In this document: piece after piece, positions 16,928-26,301 of the stretch | How positions within the stretch are numbered: the first letter of the stretch is position 1 | Layout of the letters: every line of letters starts with the position of its first letter | NCBI GenBank assembly: GCA_029946065.1 | Contig: JAQSDU010000007.1 | Location: 62,001 to 126,000 of the forward strand | Direction of reading: 5' to 3' | DNA: 64,000 nt | DNA from: Flavobacterium sp. | Lineage (GTDB): Bacteria > Bacteroidota > Bacteroidia > Flavobacteriales > Flavobacteriaceae | Notes under the pieces: model-generated | Database searches by the model: none | The model's input: the letters and a program-made list of their open reading frames with translations, nothing else | Told to the model about the DNA's origin: nothing | Position numbers and translations under genes: made by a program

Positions 16928-16954
16928 AAAATCCCAAATCCCAAATCCCAAATG
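16928..16954. repeat. CCCAAAT tandem run
   Basis: Three consecutive copies of a 7-base CCCAAAT word fill the 26-base gap between the RDD and TRIC-like genes. Same word family as at 8877, 61803 and 63268. Confidence 0.65.
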
Positions 16955-17554
16955 TTCCACCTTCTCGACATCATCGGTACAATGGCATTCGCCATGTCAG
17001 GTGCCCTTACGGCGATGAACAAAAAACTCGATCCTTTCGGGGTTTTTATCATTGCGTTTGTGACAGCGGTGGGCGGCGGAACATTGCGCGACATCATGAT
17101 TGGGAATACTCCGGTGGGATGGATGCTCGACCTTAATTATGTGTATATCATTGTTATTGGTTTTTTTCTGGCGGTGGTATTTAGGAAAAAATTCGACCGA
17201 CTGCGAACTTCCTTATTTTTATTCGATACGATTGGATTGGGCGTTTTTACGCTAATCGGTCTTGAGAAAGGTATAGGAGTTGGTTTGGATCCTTTGATTT
17301 GTATTGCGCTCGGCACCATGACAGCGTGTTTTGGCGGTGTCATTCGGGATATTTTGTGTAATGAAATCCCGGTAATTTTCCGGCGCGAAATCTATGCAAC
17401 GATCTGTATTGCGGGTGGTGTTTTATTTTTCTTACTCAAAAAAATGTCGCTCGATAAAGATTTGGTTTATCTGATTACGTCGCTAGTCATTATTATTTTA
17501 AGATTGATGGCGGTAAAATTCAAATGGTATTTGCCTGCTTTGGAGAAGGGATAA
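16952..17554 (+). CDS. TRIC-type cation channel (UPF0126) family protein
   Basis: 200 residues and about seven hydrophobic segments, arranged as an internal duplication of a three-helix unit. Each half carries the signature GGG(T/V)xRDI: AVGGGTLRDIMIGNTPVGW in the first and FGGVIRDILCNEIPVIF in the second. Prokaryotic members are trimeric potassium-permeable channels homologous to the animal TRIC channels. The protein is in the inner membrane. It may be read through from the RDD gene 26 bases upstream. Confidence 0.92.
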   Translation: MFHLLDIIGTMAFAMSGALTAMNKKLDPFGVFIIAFVTAVGGGTLRDIMIGNTPVGWMLDLNYVYIIVIGFFLAVVFRKKFDRLRTSLFLFDTIGLGVFTLIGLEKGIGVGLDPLICIALGTMTACFGGVIRDILCNEIPVIFRREIYATICIAGGVLFFLLKKMSLDKDLVYLITSLVIIILRLMAVKFKWYLPALEKG

Positions 17555-17762
17555 TGGGAAGAAACGGATTGAAAAATTGTTTGCATATAGTATTTTCAAC
17601 TTCCTTTTTACAAGCAATTAAAGAAAATTTAAAGTAATTAGTTTTCTCATTACAAGTATTATAACAACCAACTCCAAAACACAATCGAATTACCAAACTT
17701 TTAAAAATAGGCACACGTCAAATTGACGCCAAACCTGAACAAAATCCTAAAACCGAGCTTAT
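17555..17762. other. Gene-free spacer between convergent genes
   Basis: A 208-base AT-rich spacer between the TRIC-like and T9SS-cargo stops. I see a short CGTCAAATTGACG palindrome near 17717 but no hairpin with a T-run, so no terminator is called. Confidence 0.4.
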
Positions 17763-19553
17763 TTACCTTTTAAGATACAAAAAACCATTCATCGGTTCGG
17801 GAAAATCGGGATCATTCAATTCCAATACATAAAAATAAGTGCCTTCAGGCAAATCGCTTCCCGCCATTCTGAACCCTTTTGTGGCTTTTCCATCCCAATC
17901 GGCAGTGTTGTTGTTGCCAGTCCACACTTCGGCCCCCCAACGGTTATAAATGGTCAATCTGAAATTCAGAAAAATATCGCGAAGCCCGTCAATCAGGAAA
18001 GTGTCATAAAAATTATCTGCCATAGGTGCCACAAGATTATACACTTTTGGCGGACAGTTTTTAACATTCAGCATAAAAGAAGTCACGCTAAAACATCCTT
18101 CCGGACTTTCAATCCGTGCAAAAATTTCCTTTGGAGCAAGTGTGTTAAAATTATTACTATTTGTAATCGGATTCACTTCATCGGAGGCGTTTTCCGGCGT
18201 TTCATAAAAAGTAACCGTATCCGCCGGATCATTTTTAATCGATGTTTCATAAATCGAAAAATCAAACGTGCCTTTGCTTAATCCTTCATTACATGCAACG
18301 AGCGGCGGTACCAGATTAAAGGGTGGCGATACATTCAACGAAATAATTTCAGCATCGATGTTGTTGTATTCATCAATTTCCGCTATAAATCCTACTCCGT
18401 CCTGATTGCGATCGACAAAGAACTGCAGTTCAAATTCGTTCGGAATTTCGGCAGGTATGGTAAGCGTGATAAAGCCATTTTCGCTGTCGCCAATAGCAAT
18501 CGGAGCAACAGTCTGCGTTTGCCCAACAAATACTCCATCGGCATAAATAGCGATAGTAACCACAGGGAGGACATCGGTACTGTTGACATTATAAACGGTA
18601 TAATCAACATTGATGTTTCTTGAATTACAAGATTTTTCGATGGTATTGATCGCAATGGTAGCATCGGGAAGCTGGCTGTTCAATTTGGTAACGATGGTAC
18701 TAATGAGCACCACATCGCGGCCTGAAGTCATCTCTATGAGCGCACTTGTATCGCCAACAGCAATATTGCCCTCAATGTCATAAACATCCAAATCCATGTT
18801 GTATAAATCGCTTGAATTGGTGATCGTATTGGTGCCGTTAAAGGCATTTGTGGGCGGATTCAGTACATTGCTAAGTATATTGCCGTTGATCGTCAGCGTT
18901 TCATCAATATCAAGCGATTGGTCACCTTCCCATGCAATAAAACCGATTTTTGCATCATTGTCATCGATTACATTAAGGCTGTTGAGGGTAATGGAAATAT
19001 TATCAGGAATGCCTTGTAAACCGTCATAAACATTGAGTTGGTTGAGTGGAAGTGCATCATTTTTATAAACTACCACCATCGCCCAGCCGCCAAAATTGGT
19101 ACGGTTGTTACAATATGCGGTCGGACTGATGAACGGATTCAGATCAAGATCCGATACAATATAATCGCCATTTCCAGTATTTTGCACCAAGTCAGTGACA
19201 TCCGCAAAAGCGCTAAAATAATCTAAACTATTGAGAAAAATTGGAAAGGTGCGCGATGCGGCAATATCGACATTATTGAGTTTTATATTAAAATCACCAG
19301 TTCCTGAACCTGCCCAATACAAATAAGCTTTTTCGATGGTATCGCCGGTTCCTAAATTTAGGTTTGCGACGGCGCTCGTAAGGATCGTACAATCGGTAGT
19401 ACCATTATTTTCGGCGGTATTTAAAGTGTTGCCGACAAAAGTAAAATCGTATTTGCCGTTAAACTGTTCCCACAGTGCGATATCCTGCGAAAAACTACAG
19501 CCAGTCATAAAAAATGCGACTGCACAATAAAAACATTGCAAATGGTGTTTCAC
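17763..19553 (-). CDS. T9SS type B cargo protein with CARDB-like domain
   Basis: 596 residues from a GTG at 19553, the start that places the basic residues just before the hydrophobic signal segment (MKHHLQCFYCAVAFFMTGCSF). The upstream TTG-N20-TATCTTTA promoter lies between this GTG and the longer possible start, which supports the choice. The N-terminal 300 residues form a beta-rich surface domain seen in large adhesin-like proteins. A CARDB-like adhesion module follows at about 311-407 (VDYTVYNVNSTDVLPVVTIA). The last 95 residues are the gliding-motility-associated C-terminal domain (FRLTIYNRWGAEVW, then DLPEGTYFYVLEL), the type B signal for export by the type IX system. Expected to be secreted or cell-surface attached. 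Confidence 0.88.
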   Translation of the reverse strand: MKHHLQCFYCAVAFFMTGCSFSQDIALWEQFNGKYDFTFVGNTLNTAENNGTTDCTILTSAVANLNLGTGDTIEKAYLYWAGSGTGDFNIKLNNVDIAASRTFPIFLNSLDYFSAFADVTDLVQNTGNGDYIVSDLDLNPFISPTAYCNNRTNFGGWAMVVVYKNDALPLNQLNVYDGLQGIPDNISITLNSLNVIDDNDAKIGFIAWEGDQSLDIDETLTINGNILSNVLNPPTNAFNGTNTITNSSDLYNMDLDVYDIEGNIAVGDTSALIEMTSGRDVVLISTIVTKLNSQLPDATIAINTIEKSCNSRNINVDYTVYNVNSTDVLPVVTIAIYADGVFVGQTQTVAPIAIGDSENGFITLTIPAEIPNEFELQFFVDRNQDGVGFIAEIDEYNNIDAEIISLNVSPPFNLVPPLVACNEGLSKGTFDFSIYETSIKNDPADTVTFYETPENASDEVNPITNSNNFNTLAPKEIFARIESPEGCFSVTSFMLNVKNCPPKVYNLVAPMADNFYDTFLIDGLRDIFLNFRLTIYNRWGAEVWTGNNNTADWDGKATKGFRMAGSDLPEGTYFYVLELNDPDFPEPMNGFLYLKR

Positions 19554-19576
19554 TTTAAGCGGATTAATTTCTGAGT

Positions 19577-19607
19577 TAAAGATAACAATACAATTGATAA
19601 TCGACAA
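19577..19607 (-). promoter_or_regulatory. Promoter for the T9SS cargo gene
   Basis: Minus strand: TTG (19607-19605), 20 bases, TATCTTTA (19584-19577), one mismatch from TAnnTTTG. It lies 23 bases upstream of the GTG start and inside the longer alternative reading frame. Confidence 0.5.
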
Positions 19608-19626
19608 TTGATAATTGACAATTGTG
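19590..19626. repeat. CAATTGATAAT-type direct repeat
   Basis: Near-identical words CAATTGATAATCGACAATTG and ATAATTGACAATTG follow one another, giving several CAATTG palindromes about 15 bases apart between the two divergent genes. Confidence 0.6.
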
Positions 19627-19679
19627 ATTATGTTGTTCGCTAAAAAATCAGTAATTTTCCGATGTTTTAAAAATTAAAA

Positions 19680-20657
19680 GTGAAAAATTTTACCATCAGG
19701 CGTTACAAAACCAAAGATGCCGAGCATTGGAATGCTTTTATATCGGCAGCCAAAAACGCAACATTTCTTTTCCATCGCCATTTTATGGACTATCATGCCG
19801 ATAGGTTTAAGGATTTTTCGTTGCTGGCTTTTGCTGATGATAAATTGGTGGCGATTTTACCTGCGAATTTGGTTGAAAATTCCGTTTTTTCGCATTCCGG
19901 GCTTACTTATGGTGGATTGGTTTATGCTGAAAAACTGCGCCTGGAAGAAGTAATTTTTGCATTTAGGGCAGTTTTGTCATTCTTGAATGAAAATAAAATA
20001 GATACACTTCAACTGAAACTTCTGCCATCGGTTTATCACAAAAAGCCTGCACAGGAACTGGATTATGCATTGTTTTTAACGGAAGCAAAATTGATACGAA
20101 GGGATACCTTAGCTGTTATCGATTTATCAAAAAAATACGATTATTCCGAAATTCGAAAACGCGGTATTAAAAAAGCGGTTGCTGCACAACTCGAAATCCG
20201 TGAAGACAAAAACTTTGATGGATTTTGGAACGAAATTTTAATTCCGAATCTAAAGAAACAGCACGACGCGCAACCTGTCCACCGCTTGGAAGAAATTAAA
20301 TTGTTACAGCAAAATTTTCCAAAAAATATCCGACAGTTCAATGTTTATGACAATGGGAAAGTGGTCGCTGGAACCACTATTTTTGAAACAGAAACGACAG
20401 CGCACGCCCAATATATTTCGACCAATGAAAACCGCGAAACTGTCGGAAGCCTAGATTTTTTATACGATCATTTATTAAAAATAGTATTTAAAGAAAAGCG
20501 GTATTTCGATTTTGGCATTTCTAATGAAAGTGGCGGAAAACGACTAAATTCGGGCTTGTCTTATTGGAAAGAAAGTTTCGGAGCGAGCACAATCGTGCAT
20601 GATTTTTATGAGGTGAAAACAGAAAATTTTACGCTTTTGGATAACATTTTATTATGA
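19680..20657 (+). CDS. FemAB/GNAT-type acyltransferase of the polysaccharide locus
   Basis: 325 residues, starting with GTG ([17 protein letters not shown]); no upstream ATG fits. It has the two-lobed GNAT look of FemAB and BioF2-like proteins, with [17 protein letters not shown] near the N-terminus and a second lobe with [19 protein letters not shown] and [11 protein letters not shown]. Its stop overlaps the DegT start by four bases, so the pair is translationally coupled. I infer that it acylates the amino sugar made by that aminotransferase, or an acceptor in the glycan; the typical FdtC acetyltransferase is of a different (hexapeptide) fold, so this is uncertain. Confidence 0.8.
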   Translation: MKNFTIRRYKTKDAEHWNAFISAAKNATFLFHRHFMDYHADRFKDFSLLAFADDKLVAILPANLVENSVFSHSGLTYGGLVYAEKLRLEEVIFAFRAVLSFLNENKIDTLQLKLLPSVYHKKPAQELDYALFLTEAKLIRRDTLAVIDLSKKYDYSEIRKRGIKKAVAAQLEIREDKNFDGFWNEILIPNLKKQHDAQPVHRLEEIKLLQQNFPKNIRQFNVYDNGKVVAGTTIFETETTAHAQYISTNENRETVGSLDFLYDHLLKIVFKEKRYFDFGISNESGGKRLNSGLSYWKESFGASTIVHDFYEVKTENFTLLDNILL

Positions 20658-21754
20658 TAAAATTCCTCGACATACACAAAATTAACGCACCTTATGAATC
20701 GGCTTTTCAGCAAAGATTGCAATCTGTTATGAACAAAGGTTGGTACATTTTGGGCAATGAAGTTAAAGCATTCGAAAGTAATTTTGCCCATTATTGCGGC
20801 ACGAAATATTGTCTTGGTGTAGGCAATGGCCTCGATGCACTATCGCTGATTTTTAAGGCATACATCCAATTGGGAAAAATGGAAAAAGGTGATGAAGTAA
20901 TTGTTCCTGCAAATACTTATATCGCCAGTATTCTCGCTATTTTGCAAGCTGATTTGGTGCCGATTTTGGTAGAACCCGATTTGGAAACTTACAACCTTGA
21001 TCCACAATTAATACAGCAAAAGATATCATTGAAAACAAAAGCGATTTTGACAGTGCATCTATACGGACAACTAGCCGATATGCATGCCATTAACGCGATT
21101 GCAAAAGCGAATCAACTGCTTGTTATTGAAGACGCTGCACAATCGCACGGCGCAAAAAATACAGAAGGATTCAAAGCCGGAAATCTATCTGATGCTGCCG
21201 GTTTTAGCTTTTATCCTGGAAAAAATCTCGGTGCTTTGGGCGATGGCGGCGCAGTTACGACCAATGATCGTGAGCTTGCGAAAATGATTAATTTACTCCG
21301 GAATTATGGTTCGGAGACGAAATATCATTGTGATTTTATAGGCACGAATTCCCGTTTGGATGAATTGCAAGCTGCATTCCTGAATGTAAAACTGCCCAAT
21401 CTTGATGCTGAAAATCAAGCCAGAAAAACCATTGCAAACCATTATTTGGCGACTATTTCAAACCCGAAAATAACCTTGCCGATATATAACGGCGGTAATC
21501 ATCATGCGTTTCATTTGTTTGTTATAAGAACAAAATATAGAAGTGAATTACAACTATATCTTTCGGAAAATGGCATTGAAACGCTGATCCATTATCCGGT
21601 GGCACCACATCGACAAAAAGCTTTATCGTTCCTGAATATTTTGTCATTTCCGATTTCCGAAAAAATACACGACGAAATTATCAGCATTCCTATAAGTCCC
21701 GTAATGACAATTGATGAAGCCGATTTTGTGGCAAAAATCCTAAATCAGTTTTAA
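20654..21754 (+). CDS. DegT/DnrJ/EryC1 sugar aminotransferase (FdtB-like)
   Basis: 366 residues, complete. The PLP-binding lysine is K190 in [14 protein letters not shown], and D160 in [11 protein letters not shown] contacts the pyridine nitrogen; both are canonical. The substrate entry region [14 protein letters not shown] is also conserved. These enzymes transfer an amino group from glutamate to a keto-sugar nucleotide in the cytoplasm. With an FdtA-like ketoisomerase at 28570 in the same locus, the best guess is C3 amination of a dTDP-3-keto-6-deoxyhexose, giving dTDP-Fuc3N or dTDP-Qui3N. ATG start overlaps the upstream stop (ATGA). Confidence 0.93.
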   Translation: MIKFLDIHKINAPYESAFQQRLQSVMNKGWYILGNEVKAFESNFAHYCGTKYCLGVGNGLDALSLIFKAYIQLGKMEKGDEVIVPANTYIASILAILQADLVPILVEPDLETYNLDPQLIQQKISLKTKAILTVHLYGQLADMHAINAIAKANQLLVIEDAAQSHGAKNTEGFKAGNLSDAAGFSFYPGKNLGALGDGGAVTTNDRELAKMINLLRNYGSETKYHCDFIGTNSRLDELQAAFLNVKLPNLDAENQARKTIANHYLATISNPKITLPIYNGGNHHAFHLFVIRTKYRSELQLYLSENGIETLIHYPVAPHRQKALSFLNILSFPISEKIHDEIISIPISPVMTIDEADFVAKILNQF

Positions 21755-23038
21755 TTGAATTTCCTCAAATCAATATCAAAAACGCCCTTGTTCAGGATCA
21801 GTTCGCTGAACAGCTTGAGTGTGATGCTCAAACTTGCGATTGGTTTGGTTACTTCAAAAGTGATTGCGATTTTTGTCGGACCAAGCGGAATGGCGCTTGT
21901 CGGAAATTTGCGAAATTTTATTGCTTCACTGGAAACAATTTCGACTTTGGGGTTTCAGAATGGAATCGTGAAATATACTGCCGAAAGCGATTCGGATGAA
22001 GTGGCATTAAAGAAGATCATTTCAACGCTTTTTTTTAGCCTTGGCGGCGTAGCGATTTTGTTAAGTCTGATTTTATTTTGCTTTTCCGGATTTTGGAATG
22101 TAATGGTTTTTGGGAACAATGCAAGTTACGATTTTGTTTTTAAAGCTTTGGCGATTGCCATGCCTTGGTATGCATTTTCTATAGTACTAATTGCCGTCAT
22201 CAATGGACTTGGGAAATTTAAAGAAGTCATTTATACCACGATTTTCGGAAATATCATTGGACTGCTACTTTCTGTTATGCTGATTTTGCAATACCATACT
22301 TTTGGGGCTTTACTGGCGATTATCGTGGCGCCGTCATTACTTTTTGTAGTGTCTTTTTTTTATGTAAACAAGGAAATTCCGCTTTTCAAGTATATTTCGG
22401 GGCACTCAGTTAGCAGCGATTTGATAAAAAAACTGTCGGTGTTTTCGTTGATGGCGGTTGTTTCGGCAGTGATATCGCCATTGGTTTTTCTGGCCATTCG
22501 GAATAATGTCATTGCTTCGATCGGAATGGAACAAGCGGGTTTTTGGGAAGCGATTTCTCGAATTTCAACTTACTATCTGATGTTTATTACGACGGTTTGC
22601 GGTGTTTACTTTCTTCCGAAATTGGTCAAAGCCAAAGATAGCACCGAAACCAAAGCTGTTTTTTGGAGTTATTACAAAGGCATTATTCCGGTTTTCATCG
22701 TTGCTTTAATTGTACTGTTTTTTCTGAAAGATCTTGCGATAAGGATACTTTTTACAAAGGATTTTTTGCTGGTTAAAGATTTGTTTTTCTGGCAGCTTTT
22801 CGGAGATATTTTAAAAGCGTGTTCGCTAATTTTAGGTTATAATCTTGTAGCAAAAAAGCATACGAAAGTTTTTATAATTACCGAATTCATTTCCATGGGC
22901 ATCATGTTTTTTGGGAGTAAATTTCTGATTACTTTGTATGGCATTGAAGGTGTTGTAATGGCGCATTGTTTTACTTATCTTGTTTATTTGCTGGTTTTGA
23001 GTATTTATTTTAGAAAAATCTTATTCAGAATGGACTAA
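21755..23038 (+). CDS. Wzx-type O-antigen/polysaccharide flippase
   Basis: 427 residues and about 12 transmembrane helices, a member of the polysaccharide-flippase superfamily. The N-terminus SLNSLSVMLKLAIGLVTSK and GPSGMALVGNLRNF matches the WzxE-like O-antigen translocase branch. It moves undecaprenyl-linked oligosaccharide repeats from the inner to the outer leaflet of the cytoplasmic membrane. The start is a TTG immediately after the DegT stop, so it relies on coupling. Its stop overlaps that of the convergent gene by four bases. Confidence 0.9.
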   Translation: MNFLKSISKTPLFRISSLNSLSVMLKLAIGLVTSKVIAIFVGPSGMALVGNLRNFIASLETISTLGFQNGIVKYTAESDSDEVALKKIISTLFFSLGGVAILLSLILFCFSGFWNVMVFGNNASYDFVFKALAIAMPWYAFSIVLIAVINGLGKFKEVIYTTIFGNIIGLLLSVMLILQYHTFGALLAIIVAPSLLFVVSFFYVNKEIPLFKYISGHSVSSDLIKKLSVFSLMAVVSAVISPLVFLAIRNNVIASIGMEQAGFWEAISRISTYYLMFITTVCGVYFLPKLVKAKDSTETKAVFWSYYKGIIPVFIVALIVLFFLKDLAIRILFTKDFLLVKDLFFWQLFGDILKACSLILGYNLVAKKHTKVFIITEFISMGIMFFGSKFLITLYGIEGVVMAHCFTYLVYLLVLSIYFRKILFRMD

Positions 23039-24681
23039 TTTAAGTATTTCCCAATTTCATCAGCATCATAAATCAAAAAATAGTCGGTTTCTGCAATAGG
23101 ATGGCAATTTTTATAAATAAACAATCCATATAAACTGAACCATTCGCGATCTGCTTCGGTTTTAATGAATGGTTCTCCATCTATAAATGATTTCTCCAGG
23201 AAAACCGGACAATGCTTTTTAGAAGTAAATTTAAGGAAACCATAAACATCATCATTAATTTCAAAATTTGTCAGCCATTCGGCGGGCATCGGATTTTGTG
23301 TATCGAACAGATAATGTGCCATGGGAAGCGATGGAGCAACAATATAGTCATTGCCATAACGGCTGACCAACTGTTTCAAATCCATGTATTTTTCAAAAGT
23401 TTTTTTGTCAGATTGTATGTATTTCAATTTTGGAGAAACGGTCGCAAGTGAATAATTTAATGAAGAAATACGTTCTTCGCGATAAGGTTTTGTTGCCGTG
23501 AATAAAACAAAAATACAAACCGGAATTGCAAGCAACGGATATATTTTTTTGATTTGTATGAAAGCAAAGTCTTCATACATTAAAAAAAAGAAAACGAGTA
23601 TAATGCCTGTCGAAAAAAGAATCGGACTTGCATAACCCAAACTAAGCGCACAACACCAACTAATGCCTAACAATATCCCTGCGGGAAAATAGAACCTTAT
23701 TTTTTTGAAACTGAAGTTAGTTTTATATATAAAAGCGATTACCGCCGCATTAAAAAAGATAATGATTACGGTTTTAAAATCGATGAGCGGAATGGCAATC
23801 AACGCTGAAGCAAAAACGCTTACGGACAACCATTTTAAATAAACGGATAACCTAGGAATGCTTTTTTGCTTATAAAATGATATAATGAACGGAAGTAAAA
23901 GCACACTTGCAAATATAAATTTGTTGTGGTAACAATGCAGGTAAATCCTAAAACCTACTTCAAATAAATCGGATAATTTTGTTTTTCCAGAAACTTGGCC
24001 CGAGAACGTGCTGAATGTGGTAATAGAGTTGATCCATACAAAAAACAAAAACCCGATAATGGTTATTGAAGATAAAAAATAAACGCTTTTTTTAAGGCCG
24101 TTTTCAATCGCTATCCATGCAGTAAAAATGATCGGAATAAAATAAAAAGATTGTTTGGAAAGCGCCGAAAGCATACAAAAAAGTGCCGCTAGAAAATAAA
24201 CGCCATAATTTCTGTTTTTGAATCGGGCAATAATATAAAATGCAACTGTTGCAAAGAGAATACCGTCAACCGTAAACCATGGATTAGCAAAAAAATTATG
24301 CACTGAAATGATAAAACAAACCGTCATCATAGCCCATTTATTTACGTTGATTTTTTTCAAGTCATACAAATGGTCAAATCCCGAAACTGCCAGAAACACT
24401 TGAAGCGCAAACAGCAAATAGCCGACAATCCTAAAATAATAATATTGCCCTTCAACGGGTAAAATTTGCATAAAAATCGAATGCCAATAAATGGACACCG
24501 GCGGTCGGAGGTATATGAAATCTTGATAAGCATTTTCTCCATTGATAAGGCGCCAGCAAAAGCCGGTTATAAAGCCAGAATCCCAGTTTTCGCATCCGTA
24601 ATGTCCTATAAAAAAACAATAAAAAGCAATTGTCAGGAAAAAGCAATATTTATACATTTTCGGAAATGGGTAAAATTTCAT
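23035..24681 (-). CDS. Polytopic ArnT/GT39-like glycosyltransferase candidate
   Basis: 548 residues from the ATG at 24681 (MKFYPFPKMYKYCFF); the TTG at 24687 lies within the -7 box and was rejected. About 11 to 13 hydrophobic helices. The first periplasmic loop carries ENWDSGFITGFCWRLINGEN and RPPVSIYWHSIF, the acidic and aromatic pattern of GT-C enzymes that use polyprenyl-phosphate sugars. A periplasmic C-terminal domain of about 130 residues follows. I infer addition of a sugar to the lipid-linked glycan on the periplasmic side. No exact family assignment is possible by eye. Confidence 0.72.
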   Translation of the reverse strand: MKFYPFPKMYKYCFFLTIAFYCFFIGHYGCENWDSGFITGFCWRLINGENAYQDFIYLRPPVSIYWHSIFMQILPVEGQYYYFRIVGYLLFALQVFLAVSGFDHLYDLKKINVNKWAMMTVCFIISVHNFFANPWFTVDGILFATVAFYIIARFKNRNYGVYFLAALFCMLSALSKQSFYFIPIIFTAWIAIENGLKKSVYFLSSITIIGFLFFVWINSITTFSTFSGQVSGKTKLSDLFEVGFRIYLHCYHNKFIFASVLLLPFIISFYKQKSIPRLSVYLKWLSVSVFASALIAIPLIDFKTVIIIFFNAAVIAFIYKTNFSFKKIRFYFPAGILLGISWCCALSLGYASPILFSTGIILVFFFLMYEDFAFIQIKKIYPLLAIPVCIFVLFTATKPYREERISSLNYSLATVSPKLKYIQSDKKTFEKYMDLKQLVSRYGNDYIVAPSLPMAHYLFDTQNPMPAEWLTNFEINDDVYGFLKFTSKKHCPVFLEKSFIDGEPFIKTEADREWFSLYGLFIYKNCHPIAETDYFLIYDADEIGKYLN

Positions 24682-24684
24682 ATC

Positions 24685-24715
24685 CAAATATAACCGAAAA
24701 AAGCATCGGTTTCAA
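24685..24715 (-). promoter_or_regulatory. Promoter with -7 box three bases from the start codon
   Basis: Minus strand: TTG (24715-24713), 20 bases, TATATTTG (24692-24685), then GAT and the ATG at 24681. Predicts a leaderless mRNA for the polytopic protein. Confidence 0.7.
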
Positions 24716-24725
24716 CTAAATAATG

Positions 24726-24733
24726 TAGTTTTG
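24726..24733 (+). promoter_or_regulatory. -7 box two bases from a GTG start
   Basis: TAGTTTTG matches TAnnTTTG and ends two bases before the GTG at 24736. No TTG is found at the normal -33 distance. It faces away from the promoter at 24685-24715. Confidence 0.45.
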
Positions 24734-24735
24734 AA

Positions 24736-26301
24736 GTGGCTAATTCCAAATATAAATTGAAAGAAAAAAAAGCAATAATAATAGGAGGTGGTCCTGCGGG
24801 ACTGACTGCCGCCTATGAATTCCAGAAACATACCGACATTTATCCTACAGTTATTGAAATGAGCGATTATTGGGGCGGAATTTCAAGAACAGTGGACTAT
24901 AAAGGCAATAAAATTGATATTGGCGGACATCGATTTTTCTCAAAATCAGATGTCGTTATGCAGTGGTGGAACGACATTCTGCCAATCTTTTCGGATCTCA
25001 ATGAAGTGAAAATTTCCTATCAGAACAAAGCATCTGTTGTAAAAATAGGCAATGACACCACAATCGATGATGACAATGTTCTATTGGTGCGGAAAAGAAA
25101 ATCTAGGATTTTTTTCAAGCGAAAATTTTATGATTATCCAATTTCCCTTACACCAGAAACAGTAAGAAAAATAGGATATATTAGCACAATGCAAATTGGA
25201 TTCAGCTACATAAAAGCCCTGATTTTTCCTATTAGAAATCCAAAAACACTCGATGCTTTTTTCATTAATCGCTTCGGAAAGCGCTTGTATGAAATGTTTT
25301 TTAAAGATTATACCGAAAAAGTGTGGGGTATTCCATGTTCGGAGATAAGCGCTGAATGGGGCGCACAACGCATAAAAGGGTTGTCAATCAAAAAAACAAT
25401 CGCACATTTTCTCAAAACAATTTTTGTCAAAAAGAAAAATGAAATCAACCAAAAAGATACAGAAACGTCATTGATAGAATATTTTCTGTATCCAAAATTC
25501 GGTCCCGGACAAATGTGGGAACAAGTCGCCGAAAAAGTAAATGCCGCCAATGGCAAACTCGTCACCAATTCAAAAGTCATCCAGATAAATACGGAAGGGA
25601 AAACTATAAAAAGTGTGGTCACGGAAAATATTTTAAATGGTGAAAAAACCGAAATCGTAGGCGATTATTTCCTTTCCACAATGCCAATAATCGAATTAAT
25701 AGAGACCTTAAATTGTGAAATTCCTGAGCACGTTAAGGAAGTCGCCGCCGGATTATGTTACCGCGATTTTATTACCGTTGGCTTGCTTTTGAAATCAATA
25801 CAACACGAGGTAGAAGACAATTGGATTTACATTCAGGATGCAGATGTTCACGTGGGAAGGCTTCAGATTTTTAATAATTGGAGTCCGTTCTTGGTAAAAG
25901 ACAAAACGACAACCTGGGTCGGATTAGAATATTTTTGCAATGAAACCGATGACATGTGGAAGAAAACAGAAGCAGAAATGGGAGCACTTGCCATCGCCGA
26001 AATGACAAAGCTTGGGTTTATCAAATCAAATGAAGATGTCTTGGATTATGTCGTTATTAAAATGCCTAAGACTTATCCGGCTTATTTTGGTACTTATTCC
26101 CGATTTGAAGAGTTAAGGGAATTCACCGATAGCTTTAATAATTTATTTCTGGTGGGAAGAAACGGAATGCACAAATATAACAACCAGGACCATTCGATGC
26201 TTACGGCAATTCAAGCGGTTCAAAACATTAAAAATGGCATTACTGACAAGTCGAATATCTGGGCTATCAATACTGAACAAGAATATCATGAAGAGAAATA
26301 A
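24736..26301 (+). CDS. FAD-dependent oxidoreductase, UDP-galactopyranose-mutase-like
   Basis: 521 residues, GTG start. The N-terminal dinucleotide fold [16 protein letters not shown] (about 14-29) and the following [20 protein letters not shown] are typical of the UGM/amine-oxidase-like flavoproteins in glycan loci. A C-terminal FAD-contact segment [18 protein letters not shown] is also present. True UGM enzymes are near 370-390 residues, so this is a longer relative that may act on another nucleotide or lipid-linked sugar. It is probably cytoplasmic. It abuts the convergent glycosyltransferase stop with no gap. Substrate unknown. Confidence 0.85.
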   Translation: MANSKYKLKEKKAIIIGGGPAGLTAAYEFQKHTDIYPTVIEMSDYWGGISRTVDYKGNKIDIGGHRFFSKSDVVMQWWNDILPIFSDLNEVKISYQNKASVVKIGNDTTIDDDNVLLVRKRKSRIFFKRKFYDYPISLTPETVRKIGYISTMQIGFSYIKALIFPIRNPKTLDAFFINRFGKRLYEMFFKDYTEKVWGIPCSEISAEWGAQRIKGLSIKKTIAHFLKTIFVKKKNEINQKDTETSLIEYFLYPKFGPGQMWEQVAEKVNAANGKLVTNSKVIQINTEGKTIKSVVTENILNGEKTEIVGDYFLSTMPIIELIETLNCEIPEHVKEVAAGLCYRDFITVGLLLKSIQHEVEDNWIYIQDADVHVGRLQIFNNWSPFLVKDKTTTWVGLEYFCNETDDMWKKTEAEMGALAIAEMTKLGFIKSNEDVLDYVVIKMPKTYPAYFGTYSRFEELREFTDSFNNLFLVGRNGMHKYNNQDHSMLTAIQAVQNIKNGITDKSNIWAINTEQEYHEEK

